Assembly: GCA_900768435.1 (NCBI GenBank)
Contig: CAAGCW010000003.1
Coordinates: 120,332-184,331, forward strand
Length of the DNA: 64,000 nt
Source of the DNA: an uncultured Collinsella sp.
GTDB lineage: Bacteria > Actinomycetota > Coriobacteriia > Coriobacteriales > Coriobacteriaceae
Direction: 5' to 3'
In this document: positions 54,715 to 63,960 of the stretch, one piece after another
Position numbering within the stretch: the first letter of the stretch is position 1
How the letters are laid out: each line of letters begins with the position of its first letter
Made by a program: the position numbers and the translations under genes
The notes under the pieces: model-generated
The model's database searches: none
Told to the model about the DNA's origin: nothing
The model's input: the letters and a program-made list of their open reading frames with translations, nothing else

Positions 54715-57282
54715 ATGTTTACTCCGCTTATCACTCATGATTCTGACGGCACTGCATTGGCGGCACCCGTTGATGCCGCACGTCGCAACGGTGCCACGTA
54801 CAAGACGCGCACGATCGACGATCTGCGCATTAAGGACGATTGCCTGCGTGCGGCCATCGAGGGCACGGGGCACCTGCTGTTCGACGGCGGCATGGGCACC
54901 ATGTTGCAGGCCGCTGGCATGAAGGCCGGCGCCCTGCCCGAGCTGCTCAACTTTGAGGAGCCCCAGGTCATTACCGACATCCAGCGTCAGTACGTCGAGG
55001 CCGGCTGCGACGTGATCACCGCCAACACCTTTGGCGCCAACGCCCACAAGCTCGACGGTGCCGCTACCGTGGCAGATGTCTTTGCCGCCGCCGTCGCCTG
55101 CGCCCGCGCGGCCGGTGCCCACTATGTCGCCGGCGACATCGGCCCCATCGGCGCCCTGCTGCGCCCCCTGGGCACCCTCAGCTTTGACGAGGCCTACGAC
55201 CTCTTTGCCGAGGAGGTGCGCGCCGGCGTCGATGCGGGCGTGGACCTCTTTATTATCGAGACTATGACCGACCTGGCCGAGATCAAGGCGGCCGTCCTCG
55301 CCTGCCGCGAGAACTCCGACCTGCCCGTCTTTGCCACCATGACCTTTGAGGAAGACGGTCGCACCTTCCTGGGCACGAGTCCCGAGGTCGCCGCCATCAC
55401 GCTCGACGCCATCGGCGCCGACGTCCTGGGCATCAACTGCAGCCAGGGCCCGGCCGAGCTCCGAGGGCTCGCTGCACGCATGCTCACCGTTACCGACAAG
55501 CCCGTTATGGTGCAGGCCAATGCGGGACTGCCCCGCGTGGACGATGACGGCAATACCGTCTTTGATATCCAGGCACCCGAATACGCCGAGGCCGTCGCCG
55601 GCATGATTGAGGACGGCGTGAGCGTCGTGGGCGGCTGCTGCGGCACCACGCCGGCGCACATGGCCGCCTTGCGCACGCTTATCGATAACCACACGCCCAG
55701 TCCGCGCCACCGCAAGCCCAGCATGTCGGTCACAAGCGCCCAGACCGTGGTGGACCTTCCCTGCGACGGCCATAAGATTGCCGTCATCGGCGAGCGCATC
55801 AATCCCACCGGCAAAAAGCGCCTGCAGCAGGCCCTGCGCGACGGCGACCTGGACTACGTGGTGAGCCAGGGCATCAGCCAGCAAGAGCAGGGCGCCGACA
55901 TCCTGGACGTCAACGTGGGCCTGCCCGAGATCGACGAGGTCAAGATCATCCAACAGGCGACCGAGCAGCTCCAGGGCTCCACGCTGCTGCCGCTGCAGAT
56001 CGACTCCACCGACCCCGCAGCCGTCGAGGCAGCCGTGCGCCGCTACGCCGGCAAGCCCATCATCAACTCGGTCAATGGCAAACAGCAGATCATGGATGAG
56101 ATCTTTCCACTGGTCGCCCACTACGGCACCAACGTCGTCGGCCTTACGCTCGACGAAGGCGGCATTCCCGATACCGCCGAGGCCCGCTTTGCCATCGCCG
56201 AGCGCATCGTGGCCGAGGCCGCCCGCTACGGCATCGGACCGGACCGCATCCTCATCGACTGCCTGGTCATGACCGCCTCGACCAATCAACGCCAGGCCGA
56301 ACAGATCCTGCGCGCCATGTCCCTGTGTAAGGAGCGTCTGGGCGTCAAATGCGCACTCGGCGTGTCGAACATCAGCTTTGGTCTGCCCGCCCGCCCGCTG
56401 CTGGGCTCAGTCTTTTTGGCTGCCGCCTTCGGCGCGGGCCTGGACGCCCCCATCATGAACCCGGGCTCCAAGCGCTTTATGGATACCGTCTACAGCTATC
56501 GCGTCCTGAGCGTTGAGGACGAGGGCTCGACCGGATACATCGAGCGCTATGCCGGCTGGACCGATCCGTACAAGATCGCCGCCAACCCGGCAGCAGCTCA
56601 GGCCGCATCGAGTGATGCCGCGCCGGCCGCGGGCACCGCGGGCACCGCCGGCACCGTCGGCAACGACGACCCGATTCGTCGCATGGTCGTCTCGGGCCGC
56701 AAAGGCGAGATCGCTGCCGAGACCGAGCGTCTGCTGGCAGACCACGACGCCATGGACCTCATCAACAATCACTTTATCCCCGCCCTCGACGAGGTGGGCG
56801 TCCTCTTTGACCAGGGCAAGTTCTTCTTGCCGCAGCTCATGGCCTCGGCTGAGGCCGCGCGTGTGGGCTTCGACACCATCAAGCGCCTGATGCCCGCCGG
56901 CGAGATTGCCGACAAGGGCAAGATCTGCGTGGCCACCGTTAAGGGCGATATCCACGACATCGGTAAGAACATCGTCAAGATGCTGCTCGACAACTACGGC
57001 TACACCGTCTTTGATCTGGGTCGCGACGTCGATCCGCAGGAGGTGCTCAAGACTGTCAAGGAGCGTGACATTAAGCTCGTCGGCCTCTCGGCGCTTATGA
57101 CTACCACCGTCGTGGCCATGGAGGAGACCATCAAGCTGCTTCATGCCGAGGTGCCGGGCGTCAAGATCATCGTGGGCGGCGCCGTGCTCACCCCCGAATA
57201 CGCCGAGCAAATCGGCGCGGACTACTATGCCAAGGATGCCGCCGAAAGCGCGCGCATCGCCGAAGAGGTCTTTGGGCAGTAA
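54715..57282 (+). CDS. metH: Cobalamin-dependent methionine synthase without activation domain
   Basis: 855 residues; ATG follows AGGAG by six bases. After a ~45-residue N-terminal extension come the homocysteine-binding barrel (FDGGMGTMLQ... zinc cysteines in GGCCGTTP), the methyl-THF barrel (IGERINPTGKKRLQQAL... QIDSTDP), then an Ala/Gly linker and the cobalamin domains with DIHDIGKN (His747) and GGAVLTPEYA. E. coli MetH is ~1230 residues; the missing ~350 are the activation domain, here supplied by the preceding gene, as in Thermotoga. The operon therefore encodes the methyl-THF to methionine route, dependent on B12. Confidence 0.95.
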   Translation: MFTPLITHDSDGTALAAPVDAARRNGATYKTRTIDDLRIKDDCLRAAIEGTGHLLFDGGMGTMLQAAGMKAGALPELLNFEEPQVITDIQRQYVEAGCDVITANTFGANAHKLDGAATVADVFAAAVACARAAGAHYVAGDIGPIGALLRPLGTLSFDEAYDLFAEEVRAGVDAGVDLFIIETMTDLAEIKAAVLACRENSDLPVFATMTFEEDGRTFLGTSPEVAAITLDAIGADVLGINCSQGPAELRGLAARMLTVTDKPVMVQANAGLPRVDDDGNTVFDIQAPEYAEAVAGMIEDGVSVVGGCCGTTPAHMAALRTLIDNHTPSPRHRKPSMSVTSAQTVVDLPCDGHKIAVIGERINPTGKKRLQQALRDGDLDYVVSQGISQQEQGADILDVNVGLPEIDEVKIIQQATEQLQGSTLLPLQIDSTDPAAVEAAVRRYAGKPIINSVNGKQQIMDEIFPLVAHYGTNVVGLTLDEGGIPDTAEARFAIAERIVAEAARYGIGPDRILIDCLVMTASTNQRQAEQILRAMSLCKERLGVKCALGVSNISFGLPARPLLGSVFLAAAFGAGLDAPIMNPGSKRFMDTVYSYRVLSVEDEGSTGYIERYAGWTDPYKIAANPAAAQAASSDAAPAAGTAGTAGTVGNDDPIRRMVVSGRKGEIAAETERLLADHDAMDLINNHFIPALDEVGVLFDQGKFFLPQLMASAEAARVGFDTIKRLMPAGEIADKGKICVATVKGDIHDIGKNIVKMLLDNYGYTVFDLGRDVDPQEVLKTVKERDIKLVGLSALMTTTVVAMEETIKLLHAEVPGVKIIVGGAVLTPEYAEQIGADYYAKDAAESARIAEEVFGQ

Positions 57283-57307
57283 CACAACGGAAACAACCGA
57301 GCACCAA

Positions 57308-57345
57308 AACGTGCCGCACGCGCCACTTGGCACGTGCGGCACGTT
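57308..57345. terminator. Hairpin after metH
   Basis: Thirteen-bp perfect stem AACGTGCCGCACG / CGTGCGGCACGTT, 12-nt loop. Its T run (TTTTGG) is on the minus strand, although no minus-strand gene ends here. The flank resembles those of the hairpins at 16069 and 17113. Confidence 0.55.
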
Positions 57346-57390
57346 AGAATAGAAAGGACTATGCTCGTTTTGGCAGATAGGAGCGCAAGG

Positions 57391-58755
57391 ATGGCGATCA
57401 CGCCCGCAGAAATCGCGGAAACCCGCGGCATGGTTGAGGAGCAGAACCTCGACATCAGGACCATCACCATGGGTGTTTCGCTCATGGGTTGCGGCGACGA
57501 GAACCTCGACCGCATGTGCACGAAGATCTACGACCACGTGACGCACACGGCTGAGCATCTGGTCGAGACCGCCGAGAACCTCGAGCGCGAGTACGGTATC
57601 CCCATCGTCAACAAGCGCGTTTCCGTCACCCCGGTGGCGCAGATCGCCGCATGCTGCAAGGATGAGGACCTCACCCCCATCGCGCACGCCCTCGACCGCG
57701 CGGCCGAGACACTCGGCATCGATTACCTGGGCGGCTTCTCCGCACTCGTCCAGAAGGGCATCGGCGACGCCGATCGCCGCGTTATCCAGTCCATCCCCCA
57801 GGCGCTCGCCACCACGAGCCGCGTCTGCTCCAGCGTCAACGTCGCCAGCCTGCGCGCCGGTATCAACATGGATGCCGTGCTCATGGCCGCCCAGACCATC
57901 ATCGATGCCGCTAAACTCACGGCCGACCAGGATTCCGTCGGCGCTTCCAAGTTTGTCTGCTTTGCCAACATGGTCGAGGACTCCCCGTTTATGGCGGGCG
58001 CCGTCCACGGCGGTGGCGAGGCCGACGCCGTCATCAACGTAGGCGTCTCGGGCCCCGGCGTTATGGCCGCAGCCCTGGAGACGCTGCCCGATTCCGCCTC
58101 GATGATGGAAGTCGCCGAAAAGATTAAGCAGACCGCCTTTAAGATCACCCGTGCCGGCGAGCTCATGAGCCGCGAGGCCGCCCATCGTCTGGGTGTCGAG
58201 AAGGGCATTGTCGACCTGTCGCTGGCTCCCACGCCTGCCATCGGCGACTCCGTCGCGCGCATCCTCGAGATCATCGGCGTGGGCACCTGCGGTGGCCCGG
58301 GCACGACCTGCGCGCTCGCCATGCTCAACGATGCCGTCAAGAAGGGCGGCGTCATGGCCAGCTCCAGCGTGGGCGGTCTCTCCGGCGCCTTTATCCCCGT
58401 GTCCGAGGACGCCGGCATGATCGCCGCCGTCGAAGCCGGCGCGCTTTCGCTCGAGAAACTCGAGGCCATGACCTGCGTGTGCTCCGTTGGCCTGGACATG
58501 ATCGCCATCCCCGGCGACACCCCGGTCGAGACCATCGCCGGCATCATCGCCGACGAGATGGCCATCGGCGTCATCAACAACAAGACCACGGCCGTCCGCG
58601 TGATTCCCGCCATCGGCAAGGGCGTGGGCGACTGCGTCGAGTACGGCGGCCTGTTTGGCCGTGCACCCATCATGCCGGTGAACCCCAACGCCGGCACCGT
58701 GCTTGCCCACCGTGGTGGACGCTTCCCGGCACCGCTGAACTCGCTCAAGAACTAG
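57391..58755 (+). CDS. UPF0210/DUF711 (PFL family) protein
   Basis: 454 residues from the ATG at 57391. Diagnostic words EEQNLDIRTITMGVSL, NKRVSVTPVAQIA, LGGFSALVQKG, GAVHGGGEADAVINVGVSGPGV and GMIAAVEAGALSLEKLEAMTCVCSVGLDMI cover the whole family length. It has a TIM-barrel-like fold resembling pyruvate formate-lyase-related proteins but no glycyl radical motif; function unknown. Its common ACT-domain partner (UPF0237) is not adjacent here. Confidence 0.9.
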   Translation: MAITPAEIAETRGMVEEQNLDIRTITMGVSLMGCGDENLDRMCTKIYDHVTHTAEHLVETAENLEREYGIPIVNKRVSVTPVAQIAACCKDEDLTPIAHALDRAAETLGIDYLGGFSALVQKGIGDADRRVIQSIPQALATTSRVCSSVNVASLRAGINMDAVLMAAQTIIDAAKLTADQDSVGASKFVCFANMVEDSPFMAGAVHGGGEADAVINVGVSGPGVMAAALETLPDSASMMEVAEKIKQTAFKITRAGELMSREAAHRLGVEKGIVDLSLAPTPAIGDSVARILEIIGVGTCGGPGTTCALAMLNDAVKKGGVMASSSVGGLSGAFIPVSEDAGMIAAVEAGALSLEKLEAMTCVCSVGLDMIAIPGDTPVETIAGIIADEMAIGVINNKTTAVRVIPAIGKGVGDCVEYGGLFGRAPIMPVNPNAGTVLAHRGGRFPAPLNSLKN

Positions 58756-58773
58756 CCCAGGGATACGAGGCGA

Positions 58774-58907
58774 GGAACCCCGGGAAGGGCAAATATATAA
58801 GGTCGCCTGCTCGGACAGTCCTGACTCGCACGGAGAGCACATTAAGTGCTCTCCGGCTCGTGCGGAACTCGCGATCGACCTTATATATTTGCCCTTCCCG
58901 GGGTTCC
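58774..58907. repeat. 134-bp inverted repeat with perfect 32-nt arms
   Basis: Arms 58774-58805 and 58876-58907 are exact complements (beginning GGAACCCCGGGAAGGGC). Inside is a second stem CGGAGAGCAC / GTGCTCTCCG with an ATTAA loop. It lies 19 nt after the UPF0210 stop. Confidence 0.85.
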
Positions 58908-59075
58908 CGCACATCTCAACCTTGGCTGAGTTCTGTCCCATGTTGCAGTTGCTTCGCTCCTGCACCACATGGTTGATACGGCGGTTTGGCGTTGGAGCGG
59001 TTCTTTTTCTGATATATGCTGGTTGCGGCTCTTCTTTTGGGAGGAGTCGCTTTTTTGTTGCTAGGAGGTTGGCCC

Positions 59076-59963
59076 GTGGTTGATGGGGAGATTCGTTCTG
59101 AGCTGCTTGCTGCGGATTGGAATGGCGAATGGATGCGTCTGCAGGCCGCTCGGCATCGGGCTGATGATTCTTTTGAATGGGATAAGCGGGCTCGACATTT
59201 TCGACCTCTTGAGACTGCCCCGTATGCCCGGGACTTTATGAAGCTGTTGGCGTTAAAGCCTGGTGAATCCGTGCTTGATATGGGGTGTGGGGCTGGGTCG
59301 ATTGCTATTCCGCTTGCTCAGGCTGGGCATCCTGTGATTGCAGCCGACTTTTCCCCTGCTATGTTGGGCACGCTTGATGCTGGTATTGAGTACTATGGGC
59401 TCGAGGATCGCATTACACCGCTTGAGCTTGCTTGGGATGATGATTGGGATTTGGTTGGACCGGTCGCGAAAGCGGTGGATGTTGCCTTTGCCAGTCGGTC
59501 GGTTACGACGACCGATCTAAAAGGTGCGCTTGCCAAGCTTGACCGTGCGGCTCGTCGGCGTTGTGCTGTCACGATGGTCGCCAACTCCAGCCCGCGCTAT
59601 GATCTGCACTTGATGAACGCTATCGGCGCCTCCGTTACCTGCAGCAATGGCTTTGTGTACGCCTTCAACATCCTCATTCAGATGGGTGCGTTGCCGCAGG
59701 TTACATACTTTGAATCGCCTCGTCGCGATACCTTCGATAGCCTTGAGGCAGGCGTGGCGGATTTTTCCCGTATGCTCGAGCATGGCAACGAGGATAAGAT
59801 CGACTGCCTGCGCGACTACATCGCTCAACACATGATTGAGAACCCCCATGCCGGTGAGCCGGGCTCCAAGGGCGTGCCGCAGGGGCGCTATATGCTCGAC
59901 CATATCCGTAAGGTTCGCTGGGCGTTTATTGCATGGAAACCGGTCTCTGAATCCCGCTCGTAG
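59076..59963 (+). CDS. Class I SAM-dependent methyltransferase
   Basis: 295 residues from the GTG at 59076 with AGGAGG seven bases upstream; the longer frame adds an unlikely hydrophobic leader. Motif I VLDMGCGAGSIAIPLA, then IAADFSPAMLGTLDAG, then VDVAFASRSVTTTDL. N-terminal ~70 residues are a helical cap. The first half uses T-rich codons (GCT, GGT, CTT) unlike neighbouring genes, while the last third resembles them; this suggests a transferred or recombined gene. The substrate is unknown. Confidence 0.82.
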   Translation: MVDGEIRSELLAADWNGEWMRLQAARHRADDSFEWDKRARHFRPLETAPYARDFMKLLALKPGESVLDMGCGAGSIAIPLAQAGHPVIAADFSPAMLGTLDAGIEYYGLEDRITPLELAWDDDWDLVGPVAKAVDVAFASRSVTTTDLKGALAKLDRAARRRCAVTMVANSSPRYDLHLMNAIGASVTCSNGFVYAFNILIQMGALPQVTYFESPRRDTFDSLEAGVADFSRMLEHGNEDKIDCLRDYIAQHMIENPHAGEPGSKGVPQGRYMLDHIRKVRWAFIAWKPVSESRS

Positions 59964-60121
59964 CCCGTTCACAGCCCGAGCTGCCCATCACCTCGGCATC
60001 CGCATTCTTTGCGAACTGGGCAAACGCGCTCCACACCGCGCCGTTCCTGCGCTATCGTGGGACAGCTCACGTAGATTAAGGCCCCGTCGCGGGGCGCCCC
60101 ATACATAGAAAGCGAGAACCC

Positions 60122-60421
60122 ATGGCACTGACAGGAGCCCAGGTCAAGCAGCTTCGCAGCATGGCCCATCACCTCAACCCCGCCATCATCATCGGTAAGT
60201 CCGATGTCAACGAGGGCACCGTCGAGCAGACGGTCGCCTACCTGGAGAAGCACGAACTCGTTAAGTGCTCCGTGCTCGATGGCTCCAGTCTTTCCGCCCG
60301 CGAGGCCGCCGAAGAGCTCGCTGAGCGCTGCCACGCCGAGGTCGTCCAGGTCATCGGCCGCAAGTTCTCGCTGTATCGCGAGTCCTCGCGCAAGGACATC
60401 GAGAAGATCAAGCTCGTCTAA
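60122..60421 (+). CDS. yhbY: YhbY-type CRM-domain RNA-binding protein
   Basis: 99 residues, one CRM domain: LTGAQVKQLRSMAHHLNPAIIIGKSDVNEGTVEQ, then HELVKCSVLDGS and the GxxF-like IGRKFSLYRES loop. It binds the pre-50S ribosome particle and helps assembly (family knowledge). Single gene with a good terminator. Confidence 0.95.
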   Translation: MALTGAQVKQLRSMAHHLNPAIIIGKSDVNEGTVEQTVAYLEKHELVKCSVLDGSSLSAREAAEELAERCHAEVVQVIGRKFSLYRESSRKDIEKIKLV

Positions 60422-60459
60422 GAGCCAATGATCCAACGAGCCAACACATAGCAAGCTTA

Positions 60460-60492
60460 CGGGTGCCCAAGTACTTCGGGCGCCCGTTTTTT
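60460..60492 (+). terminator. Terminator of yhbY
   Basis: CGGGTGCCC / GGGCGCCCG stem (one G-T position) with T6, shared with the convergent regulator gene. Confidence 0.85.
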
Positions 60493-63490
60493 ATCGCTCG
60501 ACCAGCACGCGGTTGAGCCGACCCTCCACCAAGCGCTCGTATAGACGCCGCGTCTCGGGCTCGGGCACGCCATTGACCTGCTCCCTCAGATGGTGCATAT
60601 GCCCGCTGTACAGCTCGACGATATCGCGCCGCCGCCCCGCCGCACTGTAGACGCGCATGGCGCAGCGCACCATATCCTCACGCGCTGTTTCCTGCCGAAG
60701 GCCCGACTCCGCCAGCCAAATCGCCGACTGCAGATCGTTTTCTTCTAGAGCGGCATTTGCTCCCTTAATCATGCAATCGATGTACTTTGACTGCATAATG
60801 CGTCGCATACGCAAAAAGTAGGTGGGGTTACAGCCATTGGGAACATACAGCGGTCCGGCATAAAGCTGCTCAATCTTAAGGCACAGCTCAACTAAATGGG
60901 GTCCGCGCGCACCCGTGCGATTTCCCAAAACCTCGCGGCTTATCTGGTCAAACAGCCGTACATCGGTCTTGACGTAGTCGCCGTTGAGTCCGATGCATTC
61001 ATTTTGGATGAGCACGCACGACTTGCCATCCGGCGTCGGTCCCAAAGCCGACCGCAAGCGCGATATCGTCGAGTACAGGTTGTTGCGGGCGCTATTGAAC
61101 TCGGCATGGGGCCACAGCTCCATGGCCAGCGTCTCACGATCGACGAGCGCATCCATGCCCAGCGCAAGCCGCTCGGCAAGTGTCGCCGCCTTCTTGCGGC
61201 GCCACATTTTGTTCGTGATGGGAAACCCGTCGCGCTCGGCGCGAAACGCCCCAAACATGCGAATCTCGATATGGTCGATGGTATCAACGGCTTCAACCTC
61301 GCCGGCCTGGAACAGGCGCTCGCCCTCCCCTTCCAAATCGTCGCGCAGCGAGTACCGCGACAGCTCGCGCACGGGAAGCTTCTTGCGAATCCTGGTCGCC
61401 GGCTCGCCCAGACAATGCATGGCAAGGCGCGCAAAGAGCCGATACGATGGCTCCAGAATCCCCGCACGATTCATGGACATCCAGGCCGCAAGATCGCTGT
61501 CTCGGCCCGCACAGGCCAAATGCAGCGCCACCATCCAGGCCTCCGCTCCACCAACCTGCGTCTGGCTTATATCGAGCAACTCCGCTTCCTCGCGTACCGA
61601 AACCATCGAGGTGTTACGCAGATATGCCGCGCGCTCCAGCAGCAATGCGTTATCGCGCATGTACGCAATCGACTCCTCGGCAAGTTTGAGCACTTGGACC
61701 GCACGGAACTTTGCATTAACCGGCCGTCCCTCTGCCAGCGACTGCCAGCCTTCTAGCAACAGGCCAAACAGCTGAATCTGGTTGTCGCGCATGCGCACGG
61801 CAAAACGATCGAGCTCGTTGAACGCCGCGTCGTCGGTTACCGGCAGGCCGGAAAGGAGCCGCCGTGCCGCCAACACCATGCGCACCCAGATAGCCATCGC
61901 CTTGAGCCCACGCACGTCGAGTGCCTCCCGCACCACCGTCATCTCGTCGTCACGCTCGTCGGTTCCCGCAAACGACCCGTCAAAAAGCTCCACCAGCATG
62001 CTGTCGGCCCGTATAACAATCCCCGCGATGTCGAGCTCGCAGTCGTAGGCCTTGCTCGTTTTGAGCTGCTGTAGAACGCCGCCGTCATCTCCCCGCTCGG
62101 TCAGACAGCGCTTGACCTCGATATGCGCAGACAACATATCGAGTGCGGTATGGGATGTCTCGATTTCTGGCACGACCAGGTTCGTAGGGAGCCCAAGCCC
62201 GTTGTCCCCATAGCAAACAGCCGTCAGTGTCTGGGCCGCCCTCCATGAAACAGGGTCTATTTCGCAGGCCGCCCGTTCGCCCCCGCGCTCGATAACCGAT
62301 GCCATATAGCGAGCGAGCTTTGTATTGGACACGCTGACAGCTGCCAGATATACGCCAAGCGCCTCGGCAGGCGTTGGCTCTGGAGCCGGATCCTCGGCAT
62401 CGATCGTGCCCAGCGCTGCTCGGCAGATATCGGCCCCGTGCCCCGTCAGAGCCAGATCGACCCCATACTGCCCAGCAAGTTCAAGGACCGCTTCACGGTC
62501 CAAAAAGGCGTCCGCCAGGCCCATCGCCGCATCGCATCTACCCGCCTTAAGCAAAATCCGGGCCGCCCTCGGAACAAGTTCGGGGCGAACCTCGGCCACC
62601 AACTTACGCAAACGCAAGCGTCCGTTATCCTCCGTGCCCAGACACGTAAAACTCCGCTCGGCGGGGTCCAAGCCAAAGATCGGGTAGTCGCGTACAAAGT
62701 AGGACTGGTCGACCATCGATAGCCTCACCCCGCAAGCCTCGAGTTCTGCGATTTTGCCCTCGCCCATCAAAATCATGAGACATGCCACGCAAAACAGCGC
62801 ATTATTGTCGAGCGAAGCCAGATCGACAAGTGCCGCGCCATATACGTTGACAATCTCGTTTTCGAGCAGACCGGCTACGTCGCCTTGGCCATACAGACCC
62901 GTCTGCAATGCCGAAACGAGCTCGGGCACGCCCTGCGTAAGCTGATAAAAGTCGAGCGATGTGCTGATCGAAAACGCCGATGCCCACGCCGAATACTCAT
63001 AGGCATGCACCTTGAGCATCTGCGCATTGATCTTAACCGAATCGCCCAGCCCATGAATCAGTTGACGATTTGAAGGACGGCAGGAGATAAAGACCCCTAC
63101 CCCCATAGCGCGCAGGCCGCGAATCCTGTCGATGAGGTCTTCGGTATCGTGCTGATCGAGGTTTGGCACATTATCAATCGCGATAAGGGAGTGCGGTTTG
63201 TCTTTGAGTTCTTCGGTAACCACCTCGAGCTGCATAAACACCTCGCGCCCAATGGCGCGATCGGCCTCGATAATCCGCACGGGGCCTCGCGTCGGGTCGC
63301 ATTTAACCTCATGGGTGTACTGCAGCAGCACCGAGGTCTTCCCAAACCCGTCGGGCGCATAAAGAACCACGATGCCGGCCTTTCGGCCCTTGGCGAGAAG
63401 CTCATTCATCAAGCGTTCGCGTCGCACCATATAGCCACCGCCCAGCGGCATCAGCTCGAGGTCGTCTATACTGCTCAAATCGTTTACCAT
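60491..63490 (-). CDS. Large MalT-like regulator with BTAD output domain
   Basis: 999 residues; the start follows AGGAG by five bases. The N-terminus is a STAND-type ATPase (P-loop YAPDGFGKTSVLLQY, Walker B-like SLIAIDNVP, sensor FISCRPSNRQ). A long helical-repeat sensor fills the middle. From about residue 760 there is an OmpR-like winged helix (IRMFGAFRAERDGFPITNK... RRKKAATLAERLALG... ARNNLYSTISRLRSALG) and a bacterial transcriptional activation domain to the end. The layout is that of SARP/MalT-like activators in Actinobacteria. Promoter target is unknown; the divergent gene at the right edge is possible. Confidence 0.85.
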   Translation of the reverse strand: MVNDLSSIDDLELMPLGGGYMVRRERLMNELLAKGRKAGIVVLYAPDGFGKTSVLLQYTHEVKCDPTRGPVRIIEADRAIGREVFMQLEVVTEELKDKPHSLIAIDNVPNLDQHDTEDLIDRIRGLRAMGVGVFISCRPSNRQLIHGLGDSVKINAQMLKVHAYEYSAWASAFSISTSLDFYQLTQGVPELVSALQTGLYGQGDVAGLLENEIVNVYGAALVDLASLDNNALFCVACLMILMGEGKIAELEACGVRLSMVDQSYFVRDYPIFGLDPAERSFTCLGTEDNGRLRLRKLVAEVRPELVPRAARILLKAGRCDAAMGLADAFLDREAVLELAGQYGVDLALTGHGADICRAALGTIDAEDPAPEPTPAEALGVYLAAVSVSNTKLARYMASVIERGGERAACEIDPVSWRAAQTLTAVCYGDNGLGLPTNLVVPEIETSHTALDMLSAHIEVKRCLTERGDDGGVLQQLKTSKAYDCELDIAGIVIRADSMLVELFDGSFAGTDERDDEMTVVREALDVRGLKAMAIWVRMVLAARRLLSGLPVTDDAAFNELDRFAVRMRDNQIQLFGLLLEGWQSLAEGRPVNAKFRAVQVLKLAEESIAYMRDNALLLERAAYLRNTSMVSVREEAELLDISQTQVGGAEAWMVALHLACAGRDSDLAAWMSMNRAGILEPSYRLFARLAMHCLGEPATRIRKKLPVRELSRYSLRDDLEGEGERLFQAGEVEAVDTIDHIEIRMFGAFRAERDGFPITNKMWRRKKAATLAERLALGMDALVDRETLAMELWPHAEFNSARNNLYSTISRLRSALGPTPDGKSCVLIQNECIGLNGDYVKTDVRLFDQISREVLGNRTGARGPHLVELCLKIEQLYAGPLYVPNGCNPTYFLRMRRIMQSKYIDCMIKGANAALEENDLQSAIWLAESGLRQETAREDMVRCAMRVYSAAGRRRDIVELYSGHMHHLREQVNGVPEPETRRLYERLVEGRLNRVLVER

Positions 63491-63960
63491 GCCCGCTCCT
63501 CAACTCGACCGTATGGACACTGTAACCGCAAGACCATACAAGCCGCGCCATGAATAGAGCGACCTTGTGTTCTAGGTTGTCTTTTGGTACGCAAGCGGCA
63601 AGTTTTTGTACAGCGAGGGCCGATTGTTATTAATCCCCCGACTAATCGGTCTTTAAGCAGGTAAATGGCTTGTCAGCTTGTCCCATCTAAGCGGCAGTGT
63701 AACGCAAATGAACAAGGTTCAGCCATGTCATTCAACTCGCCTAGCACCCGCTACCGTCTACGACCTTTTAGTGGCATTTTTGCATAGAATCTGGTATGGA
63801 ATGAATCAAGCTGTTTGACATCCGGCATTCGCCAAGCTTGCGGCAAGATTTTGGTCAAGCGGGCGGAAAGGGATAACAAAAGGCTCTGTTAGACCAACAT
63901 TGACATATAGGTGATGCCACCGTGGTATAATAGTCGTAAGCACTACGGCATTGGAGCATC
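63491..63960. other. 470-nt gap before the edge gene
   Basis: No coding region seen. It should hold the promoter of the BTAD regulator and, at its right end, the promoter at 63900-63931. The rest shows no clear structure. Confidence 0.5.
63900..63931 (+). promoter_or_regulatory. Extended -10 promoter of the edge gene
   Basis: TGGTATAAT (63923-63931) is a full extended -10 with consensus hexamer. TTGACA at 63900-63905 is consensus for -35 but at a long 20-nt spacing. The start ATG is at 63961. Confidence 0.6.

Noticed and set aside
54106..58968. Two very long minus-strand frames (727 and 853 codons) opposite the methionine operon
   Set aside because: Antisense shadows of metH and UPF0210; the plus strand has clear family motifs.
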